This document shows, in pieces, positions 44,773-54,438 of a stretch of 64,000 nucleotides of DNA; the stretch's first letter is position 1, and each line of letters begins with the position of its first letter. The notes beneath the pieces were generated by a model. It made no database searches. It was given only the letters and a program-made list of their open reading frames with translations, and was not told the DNA's origin. Source of the stretch: Phycisphaerae bacterium (GTDB taxonomy: Bacteria; Planctomycetota; Phycisphaerae; UBA1845; Fen-1342); the NCBI GenBank assembly GCA_028277645.1, contig JANQFV010000041.1:124001-188000 (forward strand), read 5' to 3'. The position numbers and the translations under genes are program-made.

Positions 44773-45636
44773 TCAGACCTCCTTAAGAAAGTCGTACTGG
44801 TCTGCATCCACCTGGAAATACACAACGGGCTCAGCCTTCAAGCCGACCTTGTGCTCGGCAAATAGATCCAGCAGTTCATCGTGTTCGATGCAATCAATGC
44901 GCTCCTTGCCGGACTCGGTTGCCTTCGCGCGAGCCGCCGCGTTGAGTTTACTCGTTGTGACAAAGACGCCAGCCTGACACTGGTATGTCGAGAGGTTGTC
45001 ACGGAGGTTGCTGATATCCTTCGGACCAATTTCGTTCTTCAGGGCCTTGCACTTACACTGCACAGCAATGCGAGTTCGGCTTAGTCCATCGCGCTTGGAG
45101 CACACTATGTCGACCCCCTGATCATCCTTGCCTCCTATTACCTCTACGTCCTCATAGCCCATTGCCACAAGAAGATCGGAGACTAGCAATTCAAACTCCT
45201 CTCCTTGGTTCTTGCTAGTAAGACGTTCGTAGAGCAAGGCGCATGCGTCGGCGCGCGAGTCTGAGACTTTCTTGAAGATCGACTTTACCTCCTTGGTTCC
45301 GCCCGAGAGCAGTACTTGAGAGAGCGAGAACTGCCCGGCCCCTAGGAAATAAAATCGTTGAGGCTGCCCCTTTTCACTGCGCCTTTTGATGTCGTTTCTG
45401 AGAGAGATGTACATGCTGATGTGAGGTGTCTTTCCTTCTGTTACAATCAACTTATCGGCGATTGCCTTGTCAGTGACCTCTCCGTAATGCATCGCCTTCC
45501 CGGCTTTCGCCATGATGACGTGCGCAGCGTCGGCAAATGAATAGTGACCGCTTTTATCCGGCCGCGGCGTGCTTGGCGATGCTGATGAAGTCTTCTTCTT
45601 CGCCGCTCTACGTTTCTTTGTTGTTTTCTTCGGCAC
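44773..45636 (-). CDS. HARE-HTH plus Mrr-type restriction endonuclease-like protein
   Basis: 287 residues. A Lys-rich N-terminus is followed by a HARE-HTH-like domain (about residues 30-105: SFADAAHVIMAKAGKAMHYGEVTDKAI...SLRNDIKR), known from restriction systems. The Mrr catalytic domain (about 145-285) has GEEFELLVSDLLVAMGYEDVEVIGGKDDQGVDIV and the metal/Lys motif AVQCKCK, so D...QxK is intact. It likely acts as a solitary modification-dependent (type IV-like) nuclease. GTG 45636 has AGGAG 7 bp upstream; GTG 45654 is an alternative. GC is lower than in flanking genes, as for many acquired defence genes. No methylase adjoins. Confidence 0.82.
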   Translation of the reverse strand: MPKKTTKKRRAAKKKTSSASPSTPRPDKSGHYSFADAAHVIMAKAGKAMHYGEVTDKAIADKLIVTEGKTPHISMYISLRNDIKRRSEKGQPQRFYFLGAGQFSLSQVLLSGGTKEVKSIFKKVSDSRADACALLYERLTSKNQGEEFELLVSDLLVAMGYEDVEVIGGKDDQGVDIVCSKRDGLSRTRIAVQCKCKALKNEIGPKDISNLRDNLSTYQCQAGVFVTTSKLNAAARAKATESGKERIDCIEHDELLDLFAEHKVGLKAEPVVYFQVDADQYDFLKEV

Positions 45637-45967
45637 GTTCGGTCTCCTGTCCACCTACCGCGAGCGATTGACGCCTCGCACAGATTTAAGCGAGCTGCCG
45701 CAGTTCAGAGAATCCGGGTTGGTGACCGACCATGTTGCGGCCCTACGCAGCGATAGCCGGGTCATGTCCTTACTCATTATGTACGGGCGACGTTCGGTGT
45801 CAATGATCGCCATAGGCGATTGACTTGGTCGAGTTCGCACCGGATGAGCGCCAGTTTCTCCGCGCGTCCAGCCCGTGAGTTGGCGCTCGCGGCAGTCAGT
45901 GGCGTATTGCAGCGGTTTCTAATCTCGCCGCTTGCGCTTGTGCAAGGAGCTTGGTAAGCTCTCCGCC
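45637..45967. other. Intergenic region, nothing recognised
   Basis: About 330 bp between the Mrr-type gene and the GNAT pseudogene. It must hold the Mrr gene's promoter. No RNA gene, repeat or convincing frame was seen. Confidence 0.4.
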
Positions 45968-46422
45968 GTGAATTGCGGCGTCGATCTCATTCCAATCGAA
46001 CAAGACGGCTCTGCACGCGGCTACTCGGACACGCTGTCGGAGACTGCGCGCGACGTTCTGCGCGCTACGGTTGGCATGTACCAGTCACTGGGCTTCGAGG
46101 AGCCGTGGATTGGTTACCTCGCCCTGTCAGACGGGGTTGTAGTGGGGACCTGCGGATTCAAGGGCGCGCCCGATGAGGGCGAGTCGAGATTGCCTACTTC
46201 ACTTTTCCCGGGTTCGAAGGGCGCGGCTTCGCCACCGCCATGGCCGCGCGGTTGGTGGACTTGGCACAGGAGCATCCGTCGCGTCCGGTCGTGGCGACGC
46301 AGACGTTGCCGCAGCGCGGCGCCTCGCACGCAGTCCTGGAGAAGCTGGGCTTTCAGCACACCGACACGCTCCAGCACCCCGAGGACGGCACCGTATGGGA
46401 GTGGCGCCTGCCGCCGACGTAG
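45968..46422 (+). pseudogene. GNAT-family N-acetyltransferase, frameshifted
   Basis: Residues before the shift (VNCGVDLIPIEQDG...SDGVVVGTCGFKGAPDEGE) are the first half of an acetyltransferase. Near 46181-46185 the frame must drop back one base to read EIAYFTFPGFEGRGFATAMAARLVDL, the acetyl-CoA-binding segment, and then ASHAVLEKLGFQHTDTLQHPEDGTVWEWRL. GAGTCGAG looks like GAGGTCGAG with one G lost. The start (GTG 45968) is uncertain. It is either a real pseudogene or an assembly error. Confidence 0.75.
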
Positions 46423-46606
46423 CGGCTCGTAATCCCCCGATCGGCGGCGAACGTGATGCGGCTCATGACCAACGGGCGCGGATGGCATTCTGCCCGCGCG
46501 TCGGTCTTGAGGCGCGTTGTGTAGACAGTGCGCGAACATTGCCACTATGCTATTTTGACGCGCGTCTCGGCTGGATCAGTTCAGCGCACACAAGAGGTGC
46601 CATCCT

Positions 46607-48559
46607 TTGGATCATTCCGGGACTACCCCCTGGCGAGCGATGCTGATCGTCTTCCTTATCGCGCTCGTTGTCCGGGCGACCTGGGTGACGTTCGCGCACG
46701 TGACGCCGATCAGCGACTTCGCCCGGTACGATGCATTGGCTTGGCAGTGGCTCAGTTCGGGTGATTTCGGCAGCGCCCAATTACGCGCGTACACGACGCC
46801 TGGCTACCCGGGTCTGCTCGCGCTAATCTACGCGGTGTTTGGCCGCAGCTACACGGCAGCCGCCTACGTGCAAGCAATCATAACCGCAATCGGCTGCGCA
46901 GCGCTCGTCGCGCTCGCGTCGCGCTTTTTCTCCATCCGCACCAGCGTTCTCGCCGGGCTGCTCTACACCGTTTCGCCGACTGCTGTGGCCTATACACCAG
47001 TGCTGGCAAGTGAGAATCTTGCGGTCCCACTTCTCATTATCACTCTCGCTTTCGCTGCGTCCGTGAATTTCAGCGCGATTGGCGGCGTGACATCCGCGCT
47101 CGCGGGAGTTTTCTATGGACTTCTCTTTTTGACTCGGCCGGCGAGTATCTTCTTTCTTCCGGGAGTGCTTTTGTTGATTTGGGGCGGGTGGCATCGTCGG
47201 CTGCGCCACGGATGGATGCTCGGCGCGTTCGTTGCCGCGACGGCACTCACAATGTCGCCGTGGATCTGGCACAAACACCACCACGGCCTTGGGTTCTCAC
47301 CGCTGTCGACCAATGGCGGCATCAATCTGTGGCTGGGAAACAATCCCCGCGCCACACACGGCGGTTACTGCGACGACGCCGAGACGATCGAACCGGTGGA
47401 TGAGCGAACGAATAACGCGCGTTACCGGGCGAAGGCGATCAGTTGGATCCGACACAACCCACGTCGATACGCCGGTCTTTGCTGCGTGCGAGCGCTGCGA
47501 CTGCTTGGCACTCCGCCCGATCATTGGGCGACGCGGCACTTTCGTCCGAGCGCCACGCACGCGGCAGCGACAAGCGTGTTGTATAAGCGATCAACAGCGG
47601 ACAGCATCGGCGAGGAGGCCGTCAGGTGGGCACGTGGCGTCGACGAGCACAACAAGCTATGGGGGGAGCGGACTCGCATAGTCCTCGCGCCAATTGCTGT
47701 CGCTGCGCTGCTGTTCGCCATCTTCCGACTGAGGGATCTTGCGCCGCTCTTGGCGCCGCATCTCTTGTACCTGTTCGGGCTGTCATTGACTTTCGTGCAA
47801 CCTCGCTTTCGAGAGCTCTCGGATCCACTATTCTGTATACTCCTGGCGAGTTTGCTCTCGGACCTTGTGCTCAACACACATGAGCTCGGCAAGTGGCCTC
47901 GCCGCTCCGTGAAGGCGGGCGTGACGATCTTGGCTATTGGTGCAAGCATTGCGGCTCATTCGGCCGGTGTAACACATGGTCTGTATACCCTGCAGCCACA
48001 GGTTGAACTTGAGCCACCCCCGGCGACCACGGACCTGTCATTCGATTCGATCGAATTTCACGAGCCGGCTTCGGCGTACGCCAGCGCTCTATGGGGTGTG
48101 CGCACAGAAGAGGTCGTCGTCAGTCTGCGAGATCGCGGACTCCGATGTCGCATCACTGTCCCTGATCAGCGTGGGCAATATGGTGGTGTGATGTTCCCCA
48201 CCGCCAGCGCCGACGCACTTCGTTTTCGCCTTCAGATCGTCACAGCACCGACGGTACATGCCGTCTACGTTGATGGATACGATGTTGATCGACGACGCAT
48301 CGCCCGCTGGGAACGGCGTGTGACCGCTGCGCTTCCCTTAACAGGGCACGATCTGGAATTGACATTGCGTCCCGGCGCCGACACGCGCGGCTACCGTTGG
48401 GTCGCTCCGGAAGACGACGGCGAGATCCATGAAGTACATGTGTTCGTCCGCGTCAAGCCAGACTCGATAGCCGTGTTCGAGTTAAGAAACGTTGAGGTCG
48501 GGCGCGAGGTCGGTGACAGGCCGTCACCTGCGACCGAGCTGAGGAGCGATGATGATTGA
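46607..48559 (+). CDS. GT-C/PMT-type membrane glycosyltransferase
   Basis: 650 residues. About nine hydrophobic segments lie in the first ~430, beginning AMLIVFLIALVVRATW, and the first outside loop has SDFARYDALAWQW. The motifs TPGYPGLLALIYAVFG and GLLFLTRPASIFFLP are typical of the dolichyl/polyprenyl-phosphate-sugar transferases related to ArnT and PMT. The last ~190 residues form a soluble extracytoplasmic domain. TTG 46607 is accepted because AAGAGG lies 9 bp upstream; ATG 46640 has no RBS. The gene overlaps the heparinase-like gene by 11 bp, suggesting a shared role in surface glycans. Confidence 0.8.
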   Translation: MDHSGTTPWRAMLIVFLIALVVRATWVTFAHVTPISDFARYDALAWQWLSSGDFGSAQLRAYTTPGYPGLLALIYAVFGRSYTAAAYVQAIITAIGCAALVALASRFFSIRTSVLAGLLYTVSPTAVAYTPVLASENLAVPLLIITLAFAASVNFSAIGGVTSALAGVFYGLLFLTRPASIFFLPGVLLLIWGGWHRRLRHGWMLGAFVAATALTMSPWIWHKHHHGLGFSPLSTNGGINLWLGNNPRATHGGYCDDAETIEPVDERTNNARYRAKAISWIRHNPRRYAGLCCVRALRLLGTPPDHWATRHFRPSATHAAATSVLYKRSTADSIGEEAVRWARGVDEHNKLWGERTRIVLAPIAVAALLFAIFRLRDLAPLLAPHLLYLFGLSLTFVQPRFRELSDPLFCILLASLLSDLVLNTHELGKWPRRSVKAGVTILAIGASIAAHSAGVTHGLYTLQPQVELEPPPATTDLSFDSIEFHEPASAYASALWGVRTEEVVVSLRDRGLRCRITVPDQRGQYGGVMFPTASADALRFRLQIVTAPTVHAVYVDGYDVDRRRIARWERRVTAALPLTGHDLELTLRPGADTRGYRWVAPEDDGEIHEVHVFVRVKPDSIAVFELRNVEVGREVGDRPSPATELRSDDD

Positions 48560-50435
48560 TCGATCGGAATTCACCCGCGCGCGTTCGAGCTCTGCGGCCC
48601 CGTTTGCTCGTTGGGTACTCGCGGCCGCCATGCTCAGCAGCGCGGTGGGATCGACATCTTGCCGCGCGGAGGACGAGCCGCTCAAGAATGGCTGGCAGAC
48701 GGTCGATCCGGCGACGTTCTCGGAATGGTGCGGCGACGTTCTCGCGTCAAAGGCCCAGCCACCGGAATACTGGCGCACGAAGCCACAGCTCGACGCCACT
48801 TTCTATTACGACATGAAATGCGCCGCGAGCGATAACGACCGCGAGATCGTGTCGCGTTTTCTCGCCGGCGAGTTTCGACCCTATCGTGTCTTCGAGTGGG
48901 TAGACATCGGCGTGCCACCGCCCTGGGACGAGAACCCGCTCGACAATACGTCGTGGGATTTCTACCGCCATGCGCTACGTTGGATGACGCCGCTCGTCAC
49001 CGTCTGGCGCACCGACGGTTCGAAACCAGCCCGCGACCTCGCTGTTCGCACACTGCGCGATTGGCTGGCAAAGAACTCGACTCCGCCGGGCGCCTCGAAC
49101 TATGCGTGGTATGACCACGCCGTCGCCACGCGTTTGCGTTTCTTTGCATGGTTCTGGGAGGTCTGGCGAACCACGGATTCCTTCGATCCGGACTTCGCTC
49201 GATTGCTGCTCGGCAGCGTCTATCAGCACGCGCTGTATGCCTGCGACCCGGAGGTGTACCCGGCCTTATCGAACCACGGCCTGGAAATGGATGCTGCGCT
49301 ACTGGCAGCAGCGCTGACCTTTCCGGAATTCCACGCTGCCGAGGAGTGGCGGAAGCTCGCCACCCGGCGCGCAGCGGAGTACGCAACCCACCGCTTCAGC
49401 GCAGAGGGTTTCCACCTCGAGCAATCGCCGTTCTACCACTGGTATGTTCTGGACCGCTTCAGCAAGATTGGAGACTTCCTTCAACGCAACGAACGGCCGA
49501 TCCCGTCCGAGCTGGTCCCGCCGCTGCAGCGCATGGCCGCCGTCTGGCCCTTTCTCCTTAAGCCGGATGGCACACTGCCAACCATCGGCGATACACCCGC
49601 GTTGGATCGTCGTCGCAATACGTTCAATGTGGACCTCGTCGGCGGAGCGGAAGTCGTACGCAACTGCGTCCCACGGTTCCCGAACCCGCGCGGCGACGGC
49701 GCCACGTTCCTGTTGAGTTTCGAGGCGGGATACGCGATTTGTGCCGCCCGGCCGCTCGATGCTCCACTCGAGCCAATCGACACGCCCGATACGTATGCCG
49801 TGTTCAAGTGCAACAGCTTTCGTTCGCCGCACTATCACCACGATGCGCTGTCGTTCATCCTGTACGGCCTTGGCCGCGACTGGTTGGTCGACGCTGGACA
49901 ACTCAATTACGAGGAGCGCACGCCGGAACGGCAGTACATGCGCAGCGCCCGGGCGCACAACGTCGTGCTCGTCGACGGAGCAGATTTCGAGCTTCGACCG
50001 TTGGTGCTCGAGTCCTGGGGCCGCTCGCTCGCCGGCGACTTCGTGACGGTGCGGCACGAACTCGAAACGGCCCACCACACGCGGACGTTCCGCTTCGTAC
50101 CGCCTCGCGTCATTGAGATCGAAGACGTAGTCGTCGCGGTGGATGATCAACCACACACCTGCACTCAGCTATTTCACGCCGCGCCAGATCTCACCCACAC
50201 GACTGCGGACGGCGTGGTCACGTTGACCGCCGAGTCAGGCGAGCGCTGCACAATCACGCAACTCGCTGACCGTGGAGCGTGGACTGTCATTCAAGGGCAA
50301 CGCGAGCCGACGGTTCAGGGCTGGTACTCGCCGAGCTACAACGAATTGCGCGAAAATGCGGCGTTACTGCACACGAGCAGCAAACCCAAACAGCGGCATG
50401 TTTTCAGGACGCGCATCGAGCTTCTGTCGCGGTAA
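48549..50435 (+). CDS. Heparinase II/III-like polysaccharide lyase
   Basis: 628 residues. An N-terminal export signal (WVLAAAMLSSAVGSTSC) is followed by an alpha/alpha-toroid with YDHAVATRLRFFAWF, YPALSNHGLEMDAALL and GFHLEQSPFYHWYVLDRF. The beta-rich heparinase II/III domain has HYHHDALSFILYGLGRDWLVDAG and YMRSARAHNVVLVDG. The toroid Asn/His/Tyr residues expected for catalysis are present. The substrate may be an acidic polysaccharide. GAGGAG precedes the ATG, and the gene is translationally coupled to the glycosyltransferase by an 11-bp overlap. Confidence 0.85.
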   Translation: MMIDRSEFTRARSSSAAPFARWVLAAAMLSSAVGSTSCRAEDEPLKNGWQTVDPATFSEWCGDVLASKAQPPEYWRTKPQLDATFYYDMKCAASDNDREIVSRFLAGEFRPYRVFEWVDIGVPPPWDENPLDNTSWDFYRHALRWMTPLVTVWRTDGSKPARDLAVRTLRDWLAKNSTPPGASNYAWYDHAVATRLRFFAWFWEVWRTTDSFDPDFARLLLGSVYQHALYACDPEVYPALSNHGLEMDAALLAAALTFPEFHAAEEWRKLATRRAAEYATHRFSAEGFHLEQSPFYHWYVLDRFSKIGDFLQRNERPIPSELVPPLQRMAAVWPFLLKPDGTLPTIGDTPALDRRRNTFNVDLVGGAEVVRNCVPRFPNPRGDGATFLLSFEAGYAICAARPLDAPLEPIDTPDTYAVFKCNSFRSPHYHHDALSFILYGLGRDWLVDAGQLNYEERTPERQYMRSARAHNVVLVDGADFELRPLVLESWGRSLAGDFVTVRHELETAHHTRTFRFVPPRVIEIEDVVVAVDDQPHTCTQLFHAAPDLTHTTADGVVTLTAESGERCTITQLADRGAWTVIQGQREPTVQGWYSPSYNELRENAALLHTSSKPKQRHVFRTRIELLSR

Positions 50436-50520
50436 CTCCGCCATTCAGCGGCTGCTGCGACATATCGAGGGCGGGCTGTTGGATGCTATGCGCGTGTATA
50501 CCGGGCAGTTGTGATCGAAC

Positions 50521-52938
50521 TCACCGCTGCTCCAGGGCTTCGAGTCGCGCGTGAAAGAACTGGCGGACTTGCGCCGGCAGGTCGGCGTTGTCCGCCGCTT
50601 GGCGATACACCGCGGCGGCCTCAGCGCGTTTGCCCTGCGACTCAAGTATCTTGCCCAGGAGTCCGTACGCGTCCGCATAGTCGGGTTGCTGCTCCAACAG
50701 CCTGTGCAGCAATGACACGGCCTCGTCCGAGTGTCCGGCCTGATGCTCGTAGAACGCCTGCGTGTACGCGTAACGCGCGTTGTCGGGCTGCAACGCGCAC
50801 GCCTTGCGGCACCAGGTCAGCGCCTCCGGCAGGCGGTCTGCGGCCAGGATTACGCCGAGGTTGAACGCGGCCTGTGCCAGCGTGGGATCCTCCGCCAACG
50901 CACGCCGCAGAGCGGTCTCCGCTTCCGGCAGCCGGTTTATCTCCGCCAGCAGCAGGCCCAGGTTGAGATGCGCGGCGACGTTCTTCGGATCCCGCTTCAA
51001 CGCCGCGCGGAGACTGCGTTCAGCTTCTTCATTGCGTCCCAGCGCGTTGTACGCCAGCGAGGCGTTCACCAGTGGTGCGACGTCGCGCGGCTGCAGCTTC
51101 ACCGCCGTCTCGAAGCGGCCCACGGCGGCTTCGAACTGCCCCCAGCTCATGAGGAAGTTGCCGAGGTTGTAGTGTCCGGCGTGATCGTCGAGCCGGCTGT
51201 TCATGGCCGCGATAAACTCGTCCGTCGCCTTGCGGAGCTGTTCCCATTGCCCCTCCGTAGTCCAGTTGCGCGGCAAGCCAGCCAGCGAGGCCGCGGCTCG
51301 GACACGTACCAGGCGGTAGTCGTCGCCGGCGGCTTTGAGTAACGCGGCGGCGATGTCGGGGTTGACGGGCTGCTCCAGCGCCGCGGCGGCCGCGGCCCGC
51401 ACCAGCGGCGAGCGGTTGTCCAGCGCCCGCACGAGCGTCTCCCGCGCGCGATCGTCGCCGCAGGTCCACAGCAGCCGAACGAGCGAAGCCGTGAAGATCT
51501 CGTCGCTCTGCGGATCGAGGATGTACGCCGTCATTTCCGGCAGCCGTGTCCAATCGTCGTCGCGGGCCGCTTTGATCAGACCGGCACGATGCAGTACGGG
51601 AGTCTGGTAGTCGGTCGTGTGCCATTCGCGGATGAACTCATCCGCCCACTTGGCGTCCTGGTCAGCATGGCACAGGTTGCAGGCATTGGGCGACTCGAAG
51701 GCGATCGTCGTCGCCGGCGTGGGCGGCAACAACGAGTGGTCGCTGCGCACCATGTTGGCGAACTCGGTCTTCGGCATGTGACAGTTGATACAAATGCTGC
51801 CGGTGCTGTCTGCTGTGTGATGCGTGTGCTCCGTCGGATTGGCGACGCGCTCCGCGTGACAAGGCAAGCAGGAACGGTTCGGCTCGTCCTGAAATCGAAA
51901 ACGGCCGCTGGACGTGTGGCAGTGCAGGCAGTCGAACGTGCTGTCCTGCAAACACGGACTCATGCGCCAAAGCGTGTAGGTGTAGTTCTCACCCAGGTCA
52001 CGTCCATCGGGGTAGAAGTCCGGGTGCTCGAGCGTCGTCAGATCGTAGTGGTCAAAGAAGCGCTCGCCGGGCTGAAAGAACGCGGCGATCGGCATCATCC
52101 GCGCGTGACAGGGCGCACAGGAGTCGTTCACGCGGTCGGCGCTGAAGCCGCGCGACTGGCTGACGGTGAAGATCTTCAGGTCCTGGGGGGGCTCGCCCGG
52201 ACCAGCTTCTTTGCATACGCGCGCATGCTCCGCCGCGGGGCCATGGCACGTCTCGCAGTTGATGCCCGGCTCGGCCCAAGTCGTGTTGTACGTGTCGGTG
52301 ACCAGATCGAAGTTCGTCGAAAGCTGGCTGACGTGGCAGGAATAGCACGAGGTGTTGAACGTGTACTCGCGATCGGTCCAGTGCAACGGCTCGTCGTCCG
52401 GTCGGCCGGGAACATGCCGCATTCCGCTGGCGGCGGTATCGAACCAGGTTCCCTGGCGGACGTTGTACGCCAGCGGCAGCGTCTGCAATCGACCCCGCTC
52501 ACTGGGCGTCAGAAAATAGAAGACGTTCTTGCCGCCGAGCACGTGTGCGATAGGAAGCTTGCGGCAGTCATTCGGCCCGGTCTCGACCACGTGTCCATCG
52601 TCGTACCGATACCGGTGTTGGCCGATCGTGATCTGTTCGTTGTGTGGTGTGAGGTGATCGCGGGCGAAGTCGCGCGTAAACGGCTGCATGGCAAGCCCGT
52701 GGTGCGACGGCGCCCATAGCTGATAGAAATGCTTATGGCATTCTCGGCAACTCGTGGAACCGGCAAGACCGGCCCGTTCAGCTGTGTCCGAACGCCCATG
52801 AGGATTGGCGACGTGTATGTCGTCGGGCGGCTGTTCGCTTGCGCCGAGCACCAACACCAACATCATCGCCAGCGCGCCGTAGCGGCGCAGCCGGCAGAGT
52901 TGTGATCGGCGTTTGTGCTCAACGGGCTGCATGACCAT
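50521..52938 (-). CDS. Octahaem cytochrome c fused to HEAT-like and TPR repeats
   Basis: 805 residues. After a signal peptide (ALAMMLVLVLGAS) there are eight CxxCH haem sites: CRECH, CYSCH, CETCH, CAPCH, CLHCH, CLPCH, CINCH and CNLCH (to about residue 435). HEAT-like helices follow (LVRALDNRSPLVRAAAAAALEQP). About six TPR units run to the end (HYNLGNFLMSWGQFEAAVGRFETAVKLQP...). It should be periplasmic, with haem attached by the ResB/CcsA system at 1.1-4.5 kb. Its redox partner is unknown. ATG 52938 sits at the signal peptide; an open frame continues 36 codons upstream without RBS support. Confidence 0.88.
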   Translation of the reverse strand: MVMQPVEHKRRSQLCRLRRYGALAMMLVLVLGASEQPPDDIHVANPHGRSDTAERAGLAGSTSCRECHKHFYQLWAPSHHGLAMQPFTRDFARDHLTPHNEQITIGQHRYRYDDGHVVETGPNDCRKLPIAHVLGGKNVFYFLTPSERGRLQTLPLAYNVRQGTWFDTAASGMRHVPGRPDDEPLHWTDREYTFNTSCYSCHVSQLSTNFDLVTDTYNTTWAEPGINCETCHGPAAEHARVCKEAGPGEPPQDLKIFTVSQSRGFSADRVNDSCAPCHARMMPIAAFFQPGERFFDHYDLTTLEHPDFYPDGRDLGENYTYTLWRMSPCLQDSTFDCLHCHTSSGRFRFQDEPNRSCLPCHAERVANPTEHTHHTADSTGSICINCHMPKTEFANMVRSDHSLLPPTPATTIAFESPNACNLCHADQDAKWADEFIREWHTTDYQTPVLHRAGLIKAARDDDWTRLPEMTAYILDPQSDEIFTASLVRLLWTCGDDRARETLVRALDNRSPLVRAAAAAALEQPVNPDIAAALLKAAGDDYRLVRVRAAASLAGLPRNWTTEGQWEQLRKATDEFIAAMNSRLDDHAGHYNLGNFLMSWGQFEAAVGRFETAVKLQPRDVAPLVNASLAYNALGRNEEAERSLRAALKRDPKNVAAHLNLGLLLAEINRLPEAETALRRALAEDPTLAQAAFNLGVILAADRLPEALTWCRKACALQPDNARYAYTQAFYEHQAGHSDEAVSLLHRLLEQQPDYADAYGLLGKILESQGKRAEAAAVYRQAADNADLPAQVRQFFHARLEALEQR

Positions 52939-53271
52939 CGCACTTTGACGGCAGACCGGACCGGCCTCAGCGTGGCAGCACGCGCGCATCCGAACAACGC
53001 ATGTCCAGACGAATTGCCCGTGCATGCGAACATCGCCAGCGGTCATTCTACTCTCGCGTCCGATCTCTGTAACAGCAACGCACCCGAGAGGGACTCGATT
53101 GCGGACCGAAAGTGACGCGTTAGAATGCGGGACTGATCAGCGCGGCGCGCTCGAGGCCGCGTTGTCGGGAGCGTAGGCGCGGCAGCCATTCCGTGACCAC
53201 ACCACCGCCGCTTTGTAGTCGCCGCACGCGACGCGGTGCTCTAAGTGCCGCACGAAAGACAAGGACCCTAC
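52939..53271. other. Divergent promoter region between the cytochrome and RND operons
   Basis: About 330 bp. TAGAAT boxes occur on both strands: minus at 53050-53045, and plus at 53121-53126 with TTGCGG 16 bp upstream at 53099. They may drive the two divergent units. No gene is seen. Confidence 0.35.
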
Positions 53272-54438
53272 ATGGCCAAGCAGGCAAGTATAACCAAGAT
53301 CGTCGGACTGATCATCGGACTCGCCGTAATAACGGCCGCGGTTTATTCCGTCTTCTTTATCGAGTGGCGCACCGAGATTCCGTCCGAGCCGTCCATTGTG
53401 CGGCCGCTGAAGACGATGGTCATCGCGTCACCGTTCTCCGCCTCGGGCAGGAAGTACCCCGGTACGGTACGGGCGAACGAAGAAGTGCAGCTCGCGTTCC
53501 AGGTGGCCGGTCAGCTTATCGAGTTCGCCGTGAAGCGCGGGCTGGAGGTCGAGGAAGGCAACCTGCTAGGACGACTTGACCCGCGGGACTTCGAGAACGC
53601 ACTCGCCGCCCGCCAGGCGACGCTCGACGCGGCCCAGGCGGAGTTTGAGCGTATCAGCGGCCTCGCCGAGCGCGACATAGCCACCGCGAAGGAATCGACT
53701 GATGCCAAGGCTGCGTACGATGCTGCGGTGGCCGAGTTGAATATCGCCCGGAAAGCGCTCGAGGACACGAATCTGCGGGCGCCGTTTTCGGGTGTAATCG
53801 CCGACACGTACGTGGACAACTTCCAGAACATCAACGCCAAACAGGCGATTCTCAGCCTCCAGGAGATCGACGAGGTCGAGATCGTCGTCAACGTGCCGGA
53901 AGAGCGCGTGATCCGTGCCGTGCGCGCCGCCGACCGGCGCCGCGACCCGGCGGAACAGGCTGAGCGCGAGCGAGAGCGTTACCGCTTCGTCGCGACGTTC
54001 GAGTACTTGCCCGGCCGCGAGTTCGACGTTGACGTAAAGGAGTTCACGACCGATGCCGACCCGGCCACGCAGACTTATGCGGCGACATTCGTCATGCCCG
54101 CCCCACCTGACATCAACATCCTGCCGGGGATGACTGCAACGATCCGCGAATACAAGAAAAAGCCGGACAGCGACGAAGCGCTGGCCTACGCTGTACCGCT
54201 CGACGCGGTGCCGGTCGACGGCCAGGGCGACTACTTCGTCTGGGTCGTCAACGACGGCGACGGCGATACGGGCACGGTGCAGCGTGTGAACGTGCAGGTT
54301 GGCGAGATGGTCGGCGATGAGATCCTGGTCACGGCCGGAGTCGAGCCCGGTGACCGGATTGCGCTGGCCGGCGTACACCTTCTCCAGGAAGGTCAGACGG
54401 TGCGGCCGTTCACCGCCGTGAGGGACGCCACGCCATGA
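53272..54438 (+). CDS. RND efflux periplasmic adaptor (membrane fusion protein)
   Basis: 388 residues. A single N-terminal hydrophobic helix (IVGLIIGLAVITAAVYSVFF) anchors it. The barrel-sandwich/lipoyl halves are EVQLAFQVAGQLIEFAVKRGLEVEEGNLLGRLDP and ALEDTNLRAPFSGVIADTYVDNFQNI. A short alpha-hairpin lies between them, followed by beta-barrel and membrane-proximal domains (LPGMTATIREY). It links the inner-membrane pump to an outer channel; no outer-membrane factor gene is nearby. AAGGA lies 6 bp before ATG 53272. The stop overlaps the pump gene by 4 bp. Confidence 0.93.
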   Translation: MAKQASITKIVGLIIGLAVITAAVYSVFFIEWRTEIPSEPSIVRPLKTMVIASPFSASGRKYPGTVRANEEVQLAFQVAGQLIEFAVKRGLEVEEGNLLGRLDPRDFENALAARQATLDAAQAEFERISGLAERDIATAKESTDAKAAYDAAVAELNIARKALEDTNLRAPFSGVIADTYVDNFQNINAKQAILSLQEIDEVEIVVNVPEERVIRAVRAADRRRDPAEQAERERERYRFVATFEYLPGREFDVDVKEFTTDADPATQTYAATFVMPAPPDINILPGMTATIREYKKKPDSDEALAYAVPLDAVPVDGQGDYFVWVVNDGDGDTGTVQRVNVQVGEMVGDEILVTAGVEPGDRIALAGVHLLQEGQTVRPFTAVRDATP

